64,000 nt of DNA, taken from NCBI RefSeq assembly GCF_000472425.1, contig NZ_AXAI01000004.1, positions 124,001 through 188,000 on the forward strand, given 5' to 3'. The translations under genes were made by a program, and so were the position numbers. Every line of letters starts with the position of its first letter. The stretch's first letter is position 1. Below, piece after piece: positions 51,725-60,231 of this stretch. Source of the stretch: Bradyrhizobium sp. Tv2a-2. Its GTDB lineage: Bacteria > Pseudomonadota > Alphaproteobacteria > Rhizobiales > Xanthobacteraceae. A model generated the notes under the pieces. It did no database searches. It was not told the origin of the DNA and was given only the letters and a program-made list of their open reading frames with translations.

Positions 51725-52411
51725 TCAAGGCTCGAGCCCGGTCTCGCGCAGCACGGGCGCAACCTCCGGCGAAGCGAGGTAGCACAGCAGCCGCGCCGCC
51801 TCGACCGGCCGCTTGGCGTTCACCATCACGCCAGCCGAGAACAGTCCCGGCGTCTGCAGTTCGAGCGGGATCGAACCGACCACTTCGATGCCCCTGACCT
51901 GCTTCAGTTCGCTGATCTGCTGGATCGCGATATCCGCTTCGCCCGAAACGAGCCGCTCCGCGGTGAAGCCTGCAGGGACAATGGTGGCCCTGGCATCGAT
52001 CTCGGCCGCTATGCCGAGCTGGCCGATCAGCTGCGCAAAGAAGATGCCGCTGGCGCCGATGCGGGAATAGGCGACCGAGCGCGCAGCCAGCAGCGTCGCC
52101 CGCAGTGCCGCGGGCGTCGCGATGTCCGGGTGCGGCGCGCCGGCCTTGACCGCGAGGCCGACATAGGAGCGCGCGAGATCGGTACGGCTGTCGACGACCA
52201 GGCGCCCCTCCTGTGCGAGCTCGTCGAGCCCCTCGCGCGTGAGGATCACGAGGTCGGCGGCCTCGCCACCGCGCAGGCGCGGCAACAGCCCAACCGTCGG
52301 CGCAAAATCGGCAGCGATGCGGATGCCGGTCGCGGCTTCGAATTGTCCAGCCAGGCGAATGAGCGCGCCCTGCAGCGCAAGAGTCGAGAGCAGCCGAACC
52401 ACATCCGCCAT
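51725..52411 (-). CDS. Substrate-binding domain protein (ModA-like), no signal peptide
   Basis: 228 residues. Type II periplasmic-binding fold: VVRLLSTLALQGALIRLAGQ, FAPTVGLLPRLRGGEAADLV, ILTREGLDELAQEG, GASGIFFAQLIGQLGIAAEI, GEADIAIQQISELKQVRGIE. It matches the ModA/molybdate-binding family but starts directly at the mature fold with no export signal, so it may be a cytoplasmic sensor. The next gene follows 33 bases downstream. Ligand unknown. Confidence 0.82.
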   Translation of the reverse strand: MADVVRLLSTLALQGALIRLAGQFEAATGIRIAADFAPTVGLLPRLRGGEAADLVILTREGLDELAQEGRLVVDSRTDLARSYVGLAVKAGAPHPDIATPAALRATLLAARSVAYSRIGASGIFFAQLIGQLGIAAEIDARATIVPAGFTAERLVSGEADIAIQQISELKQVRGIEVVGSIPLELQTPGLFSAGVMVNAKRPVEAARLLCYLASPEVAPVLRETGLEP

Positions 52412-52428
52412 CGTCGATTCCTTCCCTC

Positions 52429-53133
52429 TCAGAGCCGGCGCATCAGCTTCAAGGCCGCCGTCAGCCGCAGGCTGCGCTTGCCGACCAGCGCCGTGGCCTC
52501 CCAGGACGCGCCGTCAGCATCGCAACGCCCGGAAAAGCCGATGCCGACCTCGTGCCCGCCGAAAATCGGATTGTCGCCCGTGGCCGGAGTATGTTCCTGG
52601 TTCAGGATCTGGCCTTTCCAGCGGCCATTCTCGGAGGTGTAGGTGCCGAGATAGTAAAAGCACGCGTCACCGCCGAGAATGCGGCCGTCATTGAGCAGCA
52701 TCACCCCGGTCAAGCCGCCTTCCACGCCATCAAGCGTGCGAACGTGGATGGAGTAGAGCCCATTGCGGATGCAGTCCTCGCCCACGCCACCTGCGATCGG
52801 AAGCGGCTGCTCCTTGATCGGCATCATCACGGACTGAAAGGGCACACCGGGCAATTCGCGCAGGCCCCCCTCAAAGCGGATCTGCTCGCCGTCGCGCCGG
52901 CCACGCGCCAGCAGGGTCGCGTCGTCAGTGCCCGCCATGGCCGGATAGTTCGGATCGGGATTGTGACGAACCGTGTCGACCACAATGGCGATCTCGTCGC
53001 CAATCTCCTGATAGGTGCCGATATGGGCAAACGCGGAGTTGCCGCCGAGCATCCTGCCGTCGCGCACATACATCACGCTGCGGCCCTGTGCCTCACCGAG
53101 CTGGAATTTGACGGTGTAGAAACCTCCGAACAC
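52429..53133 (-). CDS. GrlR-like protein with two tandem domains
   Basis: 234 residues. Two copies of a lipocalin-like GrlR fold: GGFYTVKFQLGEAQGRSVMY / VRDGRMLGGNSAFAHIGTY and NGLYSIHVRTLDGVEGGLTG / LNDGRILGGDACFYYLGTY. Each has the xDGRxLGG motif and a beta-rich repeat. GrlR of enteropathogens holds the T3SS activator GrlA; here no T3SS gene is visible, so this is a family member of unknown target. Bases 52412-52428 separate it from the next gene. Confidence 0.75.
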   Translation of the reverse strand: MFGGFYTVKFQLGEAQGRSVMYVRDGRMLGGNSAFAHIGTYQEIGDEIAIVVDTVRHNPDPNYPAMAGTDDATLLARGRRDGEQIRFEGGLRELPGVPFQSVMMPIKEQPLPIAGGVGEDCIRNGLYSIHVRTLDGVEGGLTGVMLLNDGRILGGDACFYYLGTYTSENGRWKGQILNQEHTPATGDNPIFGGHEVGIGFSGRCDADGASWEATALVGKRSLRLTAALKLMRRL

Positions 53134-53234
53134 GGTTGCCCCCGGTTCTTATCTGCGCCCGCTATCTAGCGCGGTTCGGTTACGGGGGAAATGCGTTTAA
53201 GCGCTTGTCATGAGAGGGCTGCTGGAACAGCAGA

Positions 53235-53265
53235 GCCCGCCGGCGCGCTGTGCACGCCGACGGGC
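53235..53265 (-). terminator. Terminator of glnII
   Basis: gcccgccggcg / cgccgacgggc, 11-bp stem with one mismatch, 50 bases past the glnII stop. Confidence 0.7.
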
Positions 53266-53315
53266 CCTGTAGCGATCCGGGCCAGATGATGAGCCCGGTC
53301 TGTTTGATCAGTGCC

Positions 53316-54350
53316 TTATGCGGCGGCCTTGGCGCCGGTCGGCACGGTGGAGATGGTCTTCAGAACCTGCGAAGCGATCTGGTAGGGGTCGCCTTGCGAA
53401 TTCGGACGGCGGTCTTCCAGATACCCCTTGTAGCTGTTGTTGACGAAGGAATGCGGCACGCGGATCGAAGCGCCGCGGTCGGCCACGCCCCAGCTGAAGG
53501 TGTCGATAGAGGCCGTCTCATGCTTGCCGGTCAGGCGCATATGGTTGTCCGGACCGTAGACCGCGATGTGATCGGCACGGGCCACCTTGAAGGCGTCCAT
53601 CAGCTGCTCGAAATACTCCTTGCCACCCACTTCGCGCATGTACTTGGTCGAGAAGTTGCAGTGCATGCCCGAGCCGTTCCAGTCGGTGTCACCGAGCGGC
53701 TTGCAGTGGAATTCGATGTCGATGCCGTATTTCTCGGTCAGGCGCAGCATCAAATAGCGCGCCATCCACATCTGGTCGGCCGCGGTGCGGGAGCCCTTGC
53801 CGAAGATCTGGAATTCCCACTGGCCCTTCGCGACTTCCGCGTTGATGCCTTCATGGTTGATGCCGGCCGCAAGGCAGAGGTCGAGATGCTCTTCGACGAG
53901 GGTGCGGGCGACGTCGCCGACATTCTTGTAGCCGACGCCGGTGTAGTACGGACCCTGCGGGGCCGGATAGCCTGCCGACGGGAAGCCGAGCGGACGACCA
54001 TCCTTGTAGAAGAAATATTCCTGCTCGAAGCCGAACCAGGCGTCGGCATCGTCGAGGATGGTAGCGCGCTTGTTGGACGGGTGTGGCGTCTTGCCGTCGG
54101 GCATCATGACTTCGCACATCACGAGCGCGCCGTTGGTACGCGCAGCGTCGGGATAAACGGCGACGGGCTTGAGCACGCAATCGGAGCTGTGGCCTTCGGC
54201 CTGCATGGTCGAGGAGCCGTCAAAGCCCCACAGCGGGAGCTGTTCCAAGGTCGGGAACGAGGCGAATTCCTTGATCTGGGTTTTGCCGCGCAAATTCGGT
54301 GTCGGCGTATAACCGTCGAGCCATATATACTCGAGCTTGTACTTCGTCAT
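53316..54350 (-). CDS. glnII: Glutamine synthetase type II (eukaryote-type)
   Basis: 344 residues from MTKYKLEYIWLDGYTPTPNL, agagagg before the ATG. GSII marks: WGFDGSSTMQAEGHSSDCVL, EQEYFFYKDGRPLGFPSAGY, GPYYTGVGYKNVGDVARTLV, GINAEVAKGQWEFQIFGKG, GSGMHCNFSTKYMRE, VADRGASIRVPHSFV. It condenses glutamate and ammonia with ATP. In Bradyrhizobium and Rhizobium GSII is NtrC/RpoN-regulated and not adenylylated; a sigma54 site is visible about 100 bases upstream. Confidence 0.97.
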   Translation of the reverse strand: MTKYKLEYIWLDGYTPTPNLRGKTQIKEFASFPTLEQLPLWGFDGSSTMQAEGHSSDCVLKPVAVYPDAARTNGALVMCEVMMPDGKTPHPSNKRATILDDADAWFGFEQEYFFYKDGRPLGFPSAGYPAPQGPYYTGVGYKNVGDVARTLVEEHLDLCLAAGINHEGINAEVAKGQWEFQIFGKGSRTAADQMWMARYLMLRLTEKYGIDIEFHCKPLGDTDWNGSGMHCNFSTKYMREVGGKEYFEQLMDAFKVARADHIAVYGPDNHMRLTGKHETASIDTFSWGVADRGASIRVPHSFVNNSYKGYLEDRRPNSQGDPYQIASQVLKTISTVPTGAKAAA

Positions 54351-54440
54351 TGAGCCTCTCTGTTGAATAATTCGAACGCGGGAACCGAAAGGTATTGGTC
54401 GCGCCACGCCTACCCGGCCACGATCGGCCGGGGTTCCTGA

Positions 54441-54456
54441 AGCATTTACTGTGCCA
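54441..54456 (-). promoter_or_regulatory. Sigma54 (RpoN) promoter of glnII
   Basis: Read on the minus strand: tggcacagtaaatgct, with GG and GC ten bases apart as in TGGCAC-N5-TTGC. It lies about 91-106 bases before the glnII start. No convincing NtrC site was found upstream. Confidence 0.82.
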
Positions 54457-54916
54457 ATCGACAAGGCCTGGAACCGGAACTCACCTCCGCGGCTGCCTGC
54501 CTATGCTGCAGCGCGATCAGCTCCGCGCCTTCCGTATTGGGGGTGCGTCATAGGCGCGCGCCCATGTTTTTGCGGAACCGGGAAACGTCAGCATTAGTGT
54601 CTGATTTTCCGCCTGTTTTCGCGGCAGCCATCAGAACGCTTCGCCGTCCGGATGAAGGCGTTGGCAGGTGACGGTAATATTCGAAAAGCTGAATCGAGCC
54701 TTGGAGCAACCTTTGCAAGGGCCCAAGCGTTAGCCAGATGCGCGTCGCCCTTCGTGAGGCAAAAGCAAAACTGCCTATAAATTAGCCGGGGAATGATTTG
54801 GAAATAGTCAGATTGCTTCTGAAACATCGGCGGTCGATATCGGAATCGGTAACCAACCACGAACGAGTCGGGCGCACGATTGAGGTAAGTGGCGCGCTGG
54901 CTGAAGGAGAATCCTT
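54457..54916. other. Divergent intergenic region of glnII
   Basis: 460 bases between the RpoN site and the DUF2735 gene. Contains gaaccgggaaacgtcagc and the DUF2735 ribosome site gaaggagaatcctt; no gene recognised. Unknown whether it holds NtrC sites. Confidence 0.4.
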
Positions 54917-55129
54917 ATGAAAGGCAGTCTGAGTTACGGGTCCGCCAAGATCTACCAATTCCCAATCGGGGGCCGTGCGGCCCTGCTCGGTCGCCCCCAT
55001 GGCGAAACCCAGTCACCCATCGACCAGAACACGCCCCGCGTGAGCGAAACCATCTGCAGCGGCAGCTGGTACCACGAAGAGGCGATCCAGGAGTCCAGGT
55101 CCGGATCGAAGCCCGGATGGGAAAGCTGA
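54917..55129 (+). CDS. DUF2735 protein, GstI-like position next to glnII
   Basis: 70 residues from MKGSLSYGSAKIYQFPIGGR, with gaaggagaatcctt upstream. AKIYQFPIGGRAALLGRPHG and CSGSWYHEEAIQE are typical of DUF2735. In Rhizobium leguminosarum a small protein, GstI, is encoded divergently from glnII and inhibits its synthesis; the position here fits, but sequence identity to GstI is not established here. A bidirectional-type hairpin follows. Confidence 0.8.
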   Translation: MKGSLSYGSAKIYQFPIGGRAALLGRPHGETQSPIDQNTPRVSETICSGSWYHEEAIQESRSGSKPGWES

Positions 55130-55183
55130 TGCCGTCCGTTGCGTTGACGTCCCGCGCCAGCCGGCGCCTGGATGGAGAGAACT

Positions 55184-55219
55184 GAATAAGGCCGAAACAA
55201 CGAGGTTTCGGCCTTATTC
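55184..55219. terminator. Convergent terminator, 15-bp perfect stem
   Basis: gaataaggccgaaac / gtttcggccttattc around aacgag, between the DUF2735 gene and the MliC-like gene, overlapping the latter's stop codon. Confidence 0.85.
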
Positions 55220-55526
55220 ATTTGAACAGCTCGCAGGCCGCCTCGCGCCGCCTTGCATGTCTGATCGTGGTGACGCCGGCTTTGGTCATCTTTAGGGTGA
55301 CGTCGCCGCCGGAATATCTGGTCCCCGATAGGGCAAGCCGCTTGGGCAAGGTGATCTCGCGCCCGTCGATCTGCACATAGGCACGGGGATCATAAGGATA
55401 GAAGCCGACAATGAACTGCGTTCCGTCCGCACAATGATAAGTCTGAAAGCTCTGCGCATGGACCGGCGCCGTGCCGAGAACCGCGACACATACCAAACCC
55501 CTCAAAGAAATCTCTGATCGCTTCAT
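55218..55526 (-). CDS. MliC-like secreted protein (C-type lysozyme inhibitor fold)
   Basis: 102 residues; signal peptide GLVCVAVLGTAPVHAQ. YHCADGTQFIVGFYPYDPRA, YVQIDGREITLPKRLALSGT, RYSGGDVTLKMTKAGVTTIR and a final AACELFK: the beta-barrel pattern of MliC, with the terminal Cys pairing with HCADG. May block host or bacterial lysozymes; alternative is an uncharacterised relative. Its stop lies in the terminator stem. Confidence 0.78.
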   Translation of the reverse strand: MKRSEISLRGLVCVAVLGTAPVHAQSFQTYHCADGTQFIVGFYPYDPRAYVQIDGREITLPKRLALSGTRYSGGDVTLKMTKAGVTTIRHARRREAACELFK

Positions 55527-55619
55527 ACTTCCTCCTGGAAGCTTGCACTATAGACGAGAGCCGCCGCCTGCGGCAGCATGGGCGAACGCTCGTGACGCCA
55601 TCGGAAAACGGGGCTGCAA

Positions 55620-56372
55620 GTGACATCGATGCGAGAAGCCCCGGACCGCCATTTCGACCTGCAGGGTGCCAGCAATTTTCGTGATCTTGGCGGCTATCCC
55701 GCGCGCGATGGCCGCGTGGTGCGCTGGCGGCAGCTTTTCCGTTCCAATCATCTCGGCCACCTCACCGCTACCGATATCGATATCGTGCGCCGGCTCGGCG
55801 TGAGGAACGCCTTCGATTTTCGCGGCATCGACGAGCGGACGGGTGCGGCCTGCGGGCTGTCCGAGATCGTCGTGCACTCGCTGCCGATCGAGCCGACCGT
55901 GGTCACGGCCTTGCGCAACGAGCTCGCCGCGGGAACGCTATCGGCGCCGGTCGCGCGCGACATCATGCGCGAGTCCTATCGCAACTATGTGCGTCACAAC
56001 ACCCACAGCTTCCGCGCCCTGTTCGGACATCTCGTCGAGGATCACGCGCCGCTGGTGATCCATTGCACCGCCGGAAAGGACCGTACCGGCTTTGCCGCCG
56101 CGCTGATCCTGCATGCACTCGACGTGCCCGACGAAGTGATCACCGACGACTATCTGTTGACCAACCGCTTCTACCGGCGCGATCCCTCCGCCGCGACCGA
56201 CCTGCCGGACGATGTGAGGCAAGCCATCGGATCGGTGGACGCGTCTTTCCTGGCCGCCGGCTTCGACGCGGTCTGCGCCGAGTATGGTGATCTCGAAAGC
56301 TATTTCAGGGATGGGCTGAAGGTCGGCGCGCGTCAACGCGCCGAGCTGAAGGCGCGCTATCTTCAGGCCTAG
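55620..56372 (+). CDS. Tyrosine-protein phosphatase (PTP-like)
   Basis: 250 residues from a GTG at 55620 (MTSMREAPDRHFDLQGASNF); ATG at 55629 is an alternative. P-loop VIHCTAGKDRTGFAAALILH with CX5R; general-acid region GVRNAFDFRGIDERTGAACG. Matches the Y_phosphatase3/IphP-type group in which the N-terminal NFRDLGGYPARDGRVVRW is conserved. Acts on phosphotyrosine or phosphoinositide-like substrates. No neighbours with a shared job. Confidence 0.92.
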   Translation: MTSMREAPDRHFDLQGASNFRDLGGYPARDGRVVRWRQLFRSNHLGHLTATDIDIVRRLGVRNAFDFRGIDERTGAACGLSEIVVHSLPIEPTVVTALRNELAAGTLSAPVARDIMRESYRNYVRHNTHSFRALFGHLVEDHAPLVIHCTAGKDRTGFAAALILHALDVPDEVITDDYLLTNRFYRRDPSAATDLPDDVRQAIGSVDASFLAAGFDAVCAEYGDLESYFRDGLKVGARQRAELKARYLQA

Positions 56373-56429
56373 GGCAGCGCCAGGCCTGCAACACCGGCCG
56401 AACCACTCGCAGGAAGATCAGCTGGAGCG

Positions 56430-56636
56430 CTAGGCCGCGGCGTCCATTTCGGCTTCCGCGTCGAGATCGGCGATGACCTCCTCGAAAGCCGTGATCGCCT
56501 GCTGCACGGCCGCGATCTGCATCAGCTCCCAGCCGCTGATCGGGCCGTTCCTGTTCTGCAGGGCAACCACAAGGTCACGCCGCTGCTCCTTGAGCTGAAT
56601 TAGCGGCAGGCCATGGTCAGGTAAATGTCGCATCAT
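56430..56636 (-). CDS. Small helical hypothetical protein
   Basis: 68 residues from MMRHLPDHGLPLIQLKEQRR. DLVVALQNRNGPISGWELMQ, IAAVQQAITAFEEVIADLDA then an acidic tail EAEMDAAA. A two-helix bundle is likely. ctggagctc lies before the ATG. Function unknown. Confidence 0.6.
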   Translation of the reverse strand: MMRHLPDHGLPLIQLKEQRRDLVVALQNRNGPISGWELMQIAAVQQAITAFEEVIADLDAEAEMDAAA

Positions 56637-56811
56637 GAGCTCCAGCCCCGAATTGCACGAGCGATCAGGATAGGCGAAGGGTTCTGGCCATCCGCTTACA
56701 AAGATCCAGAAAATTTTACCGAATGGTACACGCGCGCTGCTCGCGGCGGCTCGCCGCATCGCGTGGATCGCGCTAGGGTGCGCCTTCGCCCGGCAGCTTC
56801 GGAGACGTCAG

Positions 56812-57492
56812 ATGAACGGAAAGGTCCTGGTCATAACCGGCGCGCTGGGCGCGCTCGGCAAGGTCGTCGCCGAGACGGCCGAGGCGCGCGGCGCGTGCGT
56901 GGCAGGCATCGATCACGCGCCTTCGCAAAGCGCCGCAACGACGGATCGAATCGAGCTCGGCAGTGTCGACCTCACCGATGCAGCCCAGGCCAAAAAGGCC
57001 ATCGATGCCGCGGCGGCGCATTTCGGCAGGCTGGATGCGCTGATCAATATTGCCGGCGGCTTCGTGTTCGAGACGGTTGGCGACGGCACCGACAAGAGCT
57101 GGCAACGCATGCATGCGATGAACGTGATGACGGCGCTGAACGCCTCGCACGCGGCGTTGCCCCACCTTGCCAAGTCCGGCAATGGGCGCATCGTCAATAT
57201 CGGCGCCATGGGCGCGCTGCAGGCCGGTGCCGGCATGGGCCCCTACGCGGCTTCCAAGGCCGGCGTGCATCGCCTCACCGAGGCGATGGCCGCGGAGTGG
57301 AAGGGCAAGGTCACGGTGAATGCGGTGCTGCCGTCGACCATCGACACCGCGGCCAACCGTGGCAGCATGCCGAGGGCGGACTTTGCAAAGTGGGTGCGGC
57401 CGCTCGAGCTTGCCGAGGTGATCCTGTTCCTGGCAAGCGACGCGGCAAGCGCGGTGACCGGTGCCCTGATCCCGGTCGCAGGCCGGGTCTGA
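56812..57492 (+). CDS. Short-chain dehydrogenase/reductase
   Basis: 226 residues. VLVITGALGALGKVVAETAE is a variant NAD(P) loop (TGALGALG); INIAGGFVFETVGDG, GRIVNIGAMGALQAGAGMG and YAASKAGVH supply the rest of the active site. C-terminal FLASDAASAVTGALIPVAGR is typical of small FabG-like SDRs. Substrate not inferable; stands alone. Confidence 0.9.
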   Translation: MNGKVLVITGALGALGKVVAETAEARGACVAGIDHAPSQSAATTDRIELGSVDLTDAAQAKKAIDAAAAHFGRLDALINIAGGFVFETVGDGTDKSWQRMHAMNVMTALNASHAALPHLAKSGNGRIVNIGAMGALQAGAGMGPYAASKAGVHRLTEAMAAEWKGKVTVNAVLPSTIDTAANRGSMPRADFAKWVRPLELAEVILFLASDAASAVTGALIPVAGRV

Positions 57493-57590
57493 GGCACGGG
57501 GCGCACTGACGAGACGAATCCTGGCCCTCGCGCACGGCGCTCAGCTGTTAGAATCGCAAAACTGAGTCGCAGCTGTCGAGCGGAGCTAGC

Positions 57591-58277
57591 TTGGAAACCG
57601 CGCTTTATCTGCCTGTCAAACGCTTCCTCGAAAAGCTCGGCTTTGCGGTCAAGGGCGAGATCGGCGGCTGCGACCTCGTCGCGCTCAAGGGTGGGGATCC
57701 GCCTGTCGTCGTGATCGGTGAGTTGAAGCTCAGCTTCAATCTGGAGCTGGTGCTGCAGGCGGTCGATCGCGCTTCTGCCTGCGACGAGGTCTGGCTTGCC
57801 GCGAGGATGTCGGCGCGCGGCAAGGGACGCGAAAGCGACGCGCGCTATCGCAACCTCTGCCGGCGGCTCGGCTTCGGCATGCTCGGCGTCACCGCCCGCG
57901 GCGAGGTCGAGGTGCTGGTGAAGCCGCCAACCACGGCGCCCCGGCGCGATCCGAAGAAGCGCTCGCGGCTGATCTCCGAGCACCAGCGCCGGCTGGGCGA
58001 TCCCGTGCTCGGCGGCTCGACCCGAGCCCCCATTATGACTGCCTACCGGCAGCAGGCACTGGCCTGCGCCTCCGCCCTGTCGCAAGGCCCGCGCCGCGTC
58101 CGCGACCTCAAGCCGGAGATTCCGGATGCGCCGAAGATCCTGCTCAACAATGTCTATGGCTGGTTCGATCGCGCTGAGCGCGGCGTCTACATCCTGACCG
58201 ATGCGGGACGCGCGGCGCTGAAACGCTGGCCGCAGCATGTGCCGGAGCCGATCCGCACTGCGAAGGCAGTGCCATGA
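57591..58277 (+). CDS. DUF2161 protein, PD-(D/E)XK nuclease-like
   Basis: 228 residues from a TTG start with ggag upstream. METALYLPVKRFLEKLGFAV, KGEIGGCDLVALKGG (GCDL supplies the PD-like Asp), VVVIGELKLSFNLELVLQAV (ExK). A typical DUF2161, annotated as a putative PD-(D/E)XK phosphodiesterase; C-terminal half has a winged-helix look (AYRQQALACASALSQGPRRV). Target unknown. Confidence 0.85.
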   Translation: METALYLPVKRFLEKLGFAVKGEIGGCDLVALKGGDPPVVVIGELKLSFNLELVLQAVDRASACDEVWLAARMSARGKGRESDARYRNLCRRLGFGMLGVTARGEVEVLVKPPTTAPRRDPKKRSRLISEHQRRLGDPVLGGSTRAPIMTAYRQQALACASALSQGPRRVRDLKPEIPDAPKILLNNVYGWFDRAERGVYILTDAGRAALKRWPQHVPEPIRTAKAVP

Positions 58278-58426
58278 CTCTCCTCCTCGGCAAAGGCGAG
58301 AATCCTGATTCGCAACAATCAAATTATGGGGAAATCCGCCAACGCATAGCTGAATTGCCATAGCAGTTTCATATTGCAATGCAACATACTGGCTCCTAGG
58401 TATCCCGGATCAGACGAGAGGCCTCC

Positions 58427-58738
58427 ATGAGCGAAGACTGGAATACCAAGTATGGACCGCGGCGCGTCAGGCGCGATCCGCCAACCCTGGAAGAAGCGAT
58501 CTTCGCTGCGGCCGGGATTACCGAGGATCATGACGCGCAGGCCGAGATTGCTGCAGCGCTGATGGGGATGCCGCTCGACGCGGTGCAGGCCGAGGTGAAG
58601 AAGCAGAGCCGTGTGGCCGCGCGCGGCGGCGTCGTGACGCGGGTGATTGCGGGCGAACAGGGCGCCCAGCGCTCGGTCGTGGTCGAGCGCCGCGTGGTCC
58701 GGCGCATCCCAACCGCTGCCAAGCGTACCGGGACCTGA
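58427..58738 (+). CDS. Conserved hypothetical protein
   Basis: 103 residues: MSEDWNTKYGPRRVRRDPPT, LEEAIFAAAGITEDHDAQAE, IAAALMGMPLDAVQAEVKKQ then a basic tail GVVTRVIAGEQGAQRSVVVE. Soluble helical domain with a charged tail; known only as a Bradyrhizobium hypothetical. Confidence 0.72.
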   Translation: MSEDWNTKYGPRRVRRDPPTLEEAIFAAAGITEDHDAQAEIAAALMGMPLDAVQAEVKKQSRVAARGGVVTRVIAGEQGAQRSVVVERRVVRRIPTAAKRTGT

Positions 58739-58885
58739 TCAGCCCTCTCTGCCCGCCGCAGGTCGCGCGGGCGCAAGCGTCAGAACAAGCAAGCGCGATG
58801 GCGGCTGCCATTGCGCTTTTGTTTTGGCACTTTCGTTTTGAAGGCCTGCCGCGCTGGGGCGCGGCGAAACCGCTGGGCGTGCGGG

Positions 58886-59509
58886 TCAGGCCGCGCGCCC
58901 CGAACTGTACATTCTCGAAAACAGCCTCCAGCAGGCGCGGTTCAAATTCATCATCGCGCGCGCTGCGACCAGCGGTGTATCGATCGCGAGTTTTGCCAAT
59001 TCAGCCTGCGGCTGCGGCGGGACATCGAGCGTGCCGGTGGATTCGCCACGGCGGAAGATCAGGCACGCGCCGAACTTCGCGGCGAGCGCGCGCATGGCCT
59101 GGTTCTGCGCGCCCGTGGTGATGCGCAGGCGGCGATGGCCCCTCCATTGCGCTTCCGAAATCAGGCGCTTGAACAGCACGCTGCCCACGCCGTGCCGGCG
59201 CACGCATTTCTCGACACTGAACGCGACCTCGGGCAGCCCATCTTCCGATTGCTCCGCAGGATGCAGTTCGGCCGCGCCGCGGACGATGCCGCTTTCCATA
59301 TAGGCAACGATGATCGTGCCGTCGTCAGCGCATTTCTCGGCGTAGCTCTCGATGAAACTATCGTCCAGAAAACCATTGAAGCGGTCGTGCCGGCTCTCCG
59401 GATCGAGCCGCAGCAGGTGATCGCGCAACAGCGGCAATTCTTCCCTGCGGCTCAGAGTCCGCACATAGCCGAAGCCCGGCCGCGGGCGGTAGGTATCTTC
59501 GTATGGCAA
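58886..59509 (-). CDS. GNAT-family acetyltransferase
   Basis: 207 residues from a TTG start (LPYEDTYRPRPGFGYVRTLS) preceded by gaggag; no ATG gives a better context. Acetyl-CoA motif VEKCVRRHGVGSVLFKRLIS (RxxGxG/A); IIVAYMESGIVRGAAEL and SRHDRFNGFLDDSFIESY belong to the fold. Substrate (amine, protein or small molecule) unknown. Confidence 0.85.
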   Translation of the reverse strand: MPYEDTYRPRPGFGYVRTLSRREELPLLRDHLLRLDPESRHDRFNGFLDDSFIESYAEKCADDGTIIVAYMESGIVRGAAELHPAEQSEDGLPEVAFSVEKCVRRHGVGSVLFKRLISEAQWRGHRRLRITTGAQNQAMRALAAKFGACLIFRRGESTGTLDVPPQPQAELAKLAIDTPLVAARAMMNLNRACWRLFSRMYSSGRAA

Positions 59510-59657
59510 GTCAAAACTCCTCGTGGATAGCCCTCGAGGAGGCGTTCGAATCCCTAGAACAACGGATATTGTGCATCGCACCATAGAATTCAAGACCGCG
59601 TCTGGCCCCGAATTTCACGCAAAAGGCACGACGGTTAATGGGGTCCGGCCGCTACTT

Positions 59658-60059
59658 TCATACCAGCACCATCTGGGTCTGAGTGACGATGGCAACCAGC
59701 TTGCCCTCTGCCGTCTCCAGCCGCGTCTGCCAGACCTGGGTGCGACGGCCGCGATGGATCGGGGTCGCGGTTGCGATCACCGTGCTGCCCTCCCTGGCGG
59801 GACCGATGAAGTTGGTCTTGCTTTCGAGCGTCGTGGTGCCCTTGGCATCTTCGGGCAGATTGATCACGGTCGCGGCCGCGCCGACGGAATCGGCCAGTGC
59901 CATGACTGCGCCACCATGAAGAAGGTGACCAAGGGTGCAGAGATCCGCGCGCACGGTCATCCGCGCCACCACCTTGTCCTGGCTCGCCTCGGTGAAGCTC
60001 ACGCCCTTGAGCTCGGCAAAGGGCATTTTCAGCGAATTGATCTTCTCCAGCGGCGTCAT
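59658..60059 (-). CDS. PaaI-type hotdog thioesterase
   Basis: 133 residues from MTPLEKINSLKMPFAELKGV. Hotdog marks: LHGGAVMALADSVGAAATVI (HGG and catalytic acid), ESKTNFIGPAREGSTVIATA, RRTQVWQTRLETAEGKLVAI. Hydrolyses acyl- or aryl-CoA. No linked catabolic genes. Confidence 0.9.
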   Translation of the reverse strand: MTPLEKINSLKMPFAELKGVSFTEASQDKVVARMTVRADLCTLGHLLHGGAVMALADSVGAAATVINLPEDAKGTTTLESKTNFIGPAREGSTVIATATPIHRGRRTQVWQTRLETAEGKLVAIVTQTQMVLV

Positions 60060-60142
60060 GAATCCTCCAGTTCTTGCTTCCGACAAGGATAGGAGCAGCC
60101 GGGTAAGTCAGGCAATGACGTCGGAGGTAATGGCACCGCGTC

Positions 60143-60227
60143 GGGTGCGCAAAGCGAAGCATGCCCACCGCCACCGCGCCTCCAGAATTGTGGTGGGCAC
60201 GGCGCAGGTGCGCCTTGCCCACCCTAC
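60143..60227. repeat. Palindromic repeat, family F (ggtgggca type)
   Basis: ggtgcgcaaagcgaagcatg...cccacc and ggtgggcacggcgcaggtgc...gccttgcccacc; an imperfect hairpin between the thioesterase and the M20 peptidase. Confidence 0.7.
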
Positions 60228-60231
60228 TCCG

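Noticed and set aside
50783..52642. 619-residue plus-strand frame over the SEL1 and binding-protein genes
   Set aside because: Antisense to two motif-bearing genes; Arg-rich with no family resemblance.
52429..53133. Type III secretion locus
   Set aside because: Only the GrlR-like regulator fold is present; no T3SS structural gene is in the window.
54594..54860. 88-residue minus-strand frame upstream of glnII
   Set aside because: No ribosome site, rare codons and no similarity; the region is treated as regulatory spacer.
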